Positions 61,451-64,000 of a DNA stretch of 64,000 nucleotides are shown here, one piece after another. Made by a program: the position numbers and the translations under genes. Position 1 is the stretch's first letter; each line of letters starts with the position of its first letter. Origin of the DNA: a virus. The stretch is taken from positions 1 to 64,000 of IMG/VR virus record IMGVR_UViG_3300043409_001462. One strand, given 5' to 3'. The notes below the pieces were generated by a model. The model saw only the letters and a list, made by a program, of their open reading frames with translations. It ran no database searches and had not been told where the DNA came from.

Positions 61451-64000
61451 ATGGCAAAACTCAATTCAGGCACAAGAATATACGGTACAGCTAACGTCGA
61501 TACCAGCATTGGCATCGGTGGTAACTTAGTTGTCAATAATACTACGTTAACAATTACTGGTAATACTACGACTGCTCCAACTGCTATTTTTCAAGGCGCT
61601 AACGTAATTATTGGTAACTCTTCTATTACTGGAGCTCCACAAGCAATATTTGCTAACTCTCTTGGTAATACCGTAATAAGCACTACATCCTTTGTATTAT
61701 CTAACTCTACAGCAGTACCATTTACTGCTAATCTTTCTGGACTGTATCACACAGGTGTTATTAATGCTGCATCCCATACAACAGGCGCACCTTTAACAGG
61801 TACAGGCGGTATTACTGCTAACGTAACAACTATAGTTGTTGGTAATAATACAATTAACACTACAATTACCTCTGCTGGTTTAACAGTTAATGGTACAGCT
61901 GTTATTGCAAACTCTATTGGTGTTTATAGCACAGGTACGATCAACGCTGCTTCACATACTGTTGGTACTAGCTTTATTGCAAACAGCACTCAGTTAACAA
62001 CAACATATCCAACAGTTCATACTGCAAACGTTACTGTTAATGGCGCTATTATTGCAAACGCTACATCAGGCACTGCTGGTCAAGTACTGACATCAGCTGG
62101 TACTGGTAACGTATACTGGTCAACTGCATCTGGCGGTGGCGGTGGGTTTACCAATGGTCAGTCAATTTCAGTCGCTAACCTTGCAGTTACTGGTTCGCTG
62201 ACTGCTGGCGCATCAGTTGGTACATCTGGACAAGCATTAGTATCAACTGGTACTGGTGTACAATGGGGTGCATTGTCACCTGGATATAATTATAGTTCGC
62301 AGTTCGGTGGTGGTAATCAATATCTTGGTATTACTGCTTCAAACGCAGCATTTGGTTTTGGTACTGGTGAATTTACAATAGAAGGTTGGTTTTATCCAAC
62401 TCTTAATCCTGCAAATGGTGTTGGCACTATTTTTGAATTTAGGGTGACGAATAACGCATCTGCTCTTACAATGCGAATCAACACTTCGCTTCAATTAGTG
62501 TTTTATGATGGTGGCGCGAACGTAGAAACTGCATTTACAACTAGAACAGTTTCTTTAAATGCATGGCAGCATGTAGCATTTGTTAGAATTGGTAATACAG
62601 TATATGGATATATCAATGGATTATTAGCAGGAAGTGTTGCAGTAACTTCTAACCTTGGTAGTTCTCAACCTTTTTATATAGGCACAAATCAAACTGCTGG
62701 TTATAATTATTACGGATTAATTTCTAATGTTCGTGTTATTAAAGGAACTGGAATTTATACAGGTGCATTTACGCCGCCAACTTCACCACTTTCAGCTATA
62801 TCAGGCACATCAGTATTAACTTGTAATGCTATAACACCAACATCTGATTCATCAACGAACGCATTTCAATTTACGAATGGTAATGGCGTCACCACAACAG
62901 CCACTCTATCCCCATTCACATCCACAACAGTATCAATACCAACAGCATCACTAACCGCTGTCAGACAACAGTTCACTGGTGATGGGTCAACTACAACATT
63001 TGCTGTTGCTGGTGGATATACACCTAATGCCATTTCTGTATTTGTTAACGGTGTATTACTTCGCAATGGTACTGAAGTAACAGTAACGAACGGTTCAACT
63101 GTTGTGTTTGCTATTGCTCCTTTGAGTGGAGCATTGATTGATGTTATTGGAACTGTTCCAACAACTTATAGTTCGATTACACCTGTTGGATATAGTGTTG
63201 GGTTTAATGGAAGTAGTCAGTATTTAAGTGCTACTAATAATCCAGCATACGTTTTTGGAACTGGTAATTTTACTGTTGAACTATGGTTATATCCAACATC
63301 TGTTACAGCTTCAACTACAACTAAAGTTATAATGTCTACCTATCAAGATGCGTCTAATGGTTGGACTATCGGATTAAACAACACAAACAATTCTCTCTAT
63401 GTATCAGTTGCTGGTGACAGTGCAACGATTACTGATGGTTCTGGCACAATTGCAATAAATCAATGGTATCACATTGCTTTGGTTCGTAACGGTACAACAT
63501 TAACTTTATATAAAAATGGCGTAAGCATTGGAACACCATTAACTAATTCAACAAATATATCATCAACTTCAATACTTTCAATTGGTGCGTCAACTGGAGG
63601 AACTTTATTTTTTCCTGGGTATATTTCCAATGCTCGTATTACAAAAGGTGTAGCAGTTTACACCAACAACTTTACAGTCCCTCCTTCTCCATTAGCAGCA
63701 GTACAATCAGCTTCTGGTGCTTATATCCAAGCAATTACTGGCACACAAACATCACTACTCACTTGCAACGGACCAACTATTATTGATGGTTCAACCAACG
63801 CATTTACGATAACTAATAATGGTTCTGCACCAGTATCAACTTCTATTGTGCCTACGTTTACTAATGTTACGATTACAAATCCTATTACCTCCTTTTTGGC
63901 ATCTTATCTTGTTGTTGCTGGTGGTGGTTCTGGTGGTGCAACCAGTTCTGGTACTAGTTCTGGTGGTGGTGGGGGTGGTGCAGGAGGGGCGCTTACAGGC
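61451..64000 (+). CDS. tail fibre with LamG-like domains and glycine-rich tip (runs off the window)
   Basis: The frame is open from ATG 61451 (MAKLNSGTRIYGTANVDTSI...) to the window end, 850 codons so far. The shaft (about 1-275) has GTAGQVLTSAGTGNVYWST and GGGFTNGQSISVANLAV. LamG-like domains lie at about 280-443 (FGFGTGEFTIEGWFYP, WQHVAFVRIGNTVYGYINGL) and 582-743 (FGTGNFTVELWLYP, WYHIALVRNGTTLTLYKNGV), separated by a QQFTGDGSTTTFAVAGGYTP domain. A Gly-rich tip begins near 820 (SYLVVAGGGSGGATSSG). It is a clear paralogue of the 54925 gene. A late motif precedes it. Confidence 0.8.
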   Translation, partial: MAKLNSGTRIYGTANVDTSIGIGGNLVVNNTTLTITGNTTTAPTAIFQGANVIIGNSSITGAPQAIFANSLGNTVISTTSFVLSNSTAVPFTANLSGLYHTGVINAASHTTGAPLTGTGGITANVTTIVVGNNTINTTITSAGLTVNGTAVIANSIGVYSTGTINAASHTVGTSFIANSTQLTTTYPTVHTANVTVNGAIIANATSGTAGQVLTSAGTGNVYWSTASGGGGGFTNGQSISVANLAVTGSLTAGASVGTSGQALVSTGTGVQWGALSPGYNYSSQFGGGNQYLGITASNAAFGFGTGEFTIEGWFYPTLNPANGVGTIFEFRVTNNASALTMRINTSLQLVFYDGGANVETAFTTRTVSLNAWQHVAFVRIGNTVYGYINGLLAGSVAVTSNLGSSQPFYIGTNQTAGYNYYGLISNVRVIKGTGIYTGAFTPPTSPLSAISGTSVLTCNAITPTSDSSTNAFQFTNGNGVTTTATLSPFTSTTVSIPTASLTAVRQQFTGDGSTTTFAVAGGYTPNAISVFVNGVLLRNGTEVTVTNGSTVVFAIAPLSGALIDVIGTVPTTYSSITPVGYSVGFNGSSQYLSATNNPAYVFGTGNFTVELWLYPTSVTASTTTKVIMSTYQDASNGWTIGLNNTNNSLYVSVAGDSATITDGSGTIAINQWYHIALVRNGTTLTLYKNGVSIGTPLTNSTNISSTSILSIGASTGGTLFFPGYISNARITKGVAVYTNNFTVPPSPLAAVQSASGAYIQAITGTQTSLLTCNGPTIIDGSTNAFTITNNGSAPVSTSIVPTFTNVTITNPITSFLASYLVVAGGGSGGATSSGTSSGGGGGGAGGALTG

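Noticed and set aside
37803-64000. Diversity-generating retroelement acting on fibre tips
   Set aside because: No reverse transcriptase gene and no template/variable repeat pair with adenine-specific changes was seen in the window.
1-64000. Insertion sequences, integrase, attachment sites or a lysogeny module
   Set aside because: No transposase, integrase, repressor-like gene or terminal inverted repeats were found. The phage looks strictly lytic within this window.

Overview
The window is about 64 kb of a large, contractile-tailed phage of the T4-like superfamily. T4-type baseplate, hub and replication proteins are recognisable: gp4, gp5, gp6, gp8, gp25, gp26, gp27, gp32, gp33, gp48, gp53, gp54 and gp59. 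The host is probably an alphaproteobacterium, most likely a rhizobial or related species. Two things suggest this: a circularly permuted two-piece tmRNA of the alphaproteobacterial type, and an outer-membrane beta-barrel of the Omp25/Omp31 style. The T4 assignments rest on remembered family motifs, not on a search.

Layout. (1) 1-5640: small early or hypothetical genes on the plus strand, closely packed with 1-4 nt overlaps, behind sigma70-like promoters (TTGACT, 17 nt, TATACT). They include a DUF932/TIGR03299 protein and a stand-alone HAD phosphatase. (2) 5634-6673: an RNA island with a permuted tmRNA, a 23-codon ORF in the tmRNA intervening segment, tRNA-Arg(UCU), an outer-membrane protein and a terminator. 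(3) 6692-10685: late-transcription coactivator gp33, a GT25-methyltransferase fusion, a metallopeptidase-like protein, helicase loader gp59 and ssDNA-binding gp32, closed by a strong terminator. (4) 16740 back to 10684 on the minus strand: gp4, a conserved virion protein, gp54, gp26 with a probable -1 frameshift extension, a holin-like protein and a 937-residue hub or tape-measure-like peptidoglycan hydrolase. (5) 16751-37579: baseplate genes gp48, gp53, gp27, gp5, spike, PAAR, gp25 and gp6, then several very large wedge or periphery proteins. (6) 37584 to the window end: about 24 kb of tail-fibre and adhesin genes built from short beta-repeats, Calx-beta-like repeats, LamG-like domains and glycine-rich tips. 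The last gene runs off the window.

How it fits together. Early promoters serve regions 1-3. The gp33 coactivator then fits a T4-like late programme, and a recurring NATAAATA motif sits in front of the late units. That motif usually overlaps or abuts the stop codon of the preceding gene. Region 4 and region 5 start back to back from divergent late promoters. The structural block builds hub, tube initiator, wedges and fibres. The AT-rich late genes use AGA arginine codons that the phage tRNA-Arg(UCU) would read, whereas the first genes of the window are richer in G+C and use CGN arginine codons. No integrase, insertion sequence, CRISPR array or reverse transcriptase was seen.
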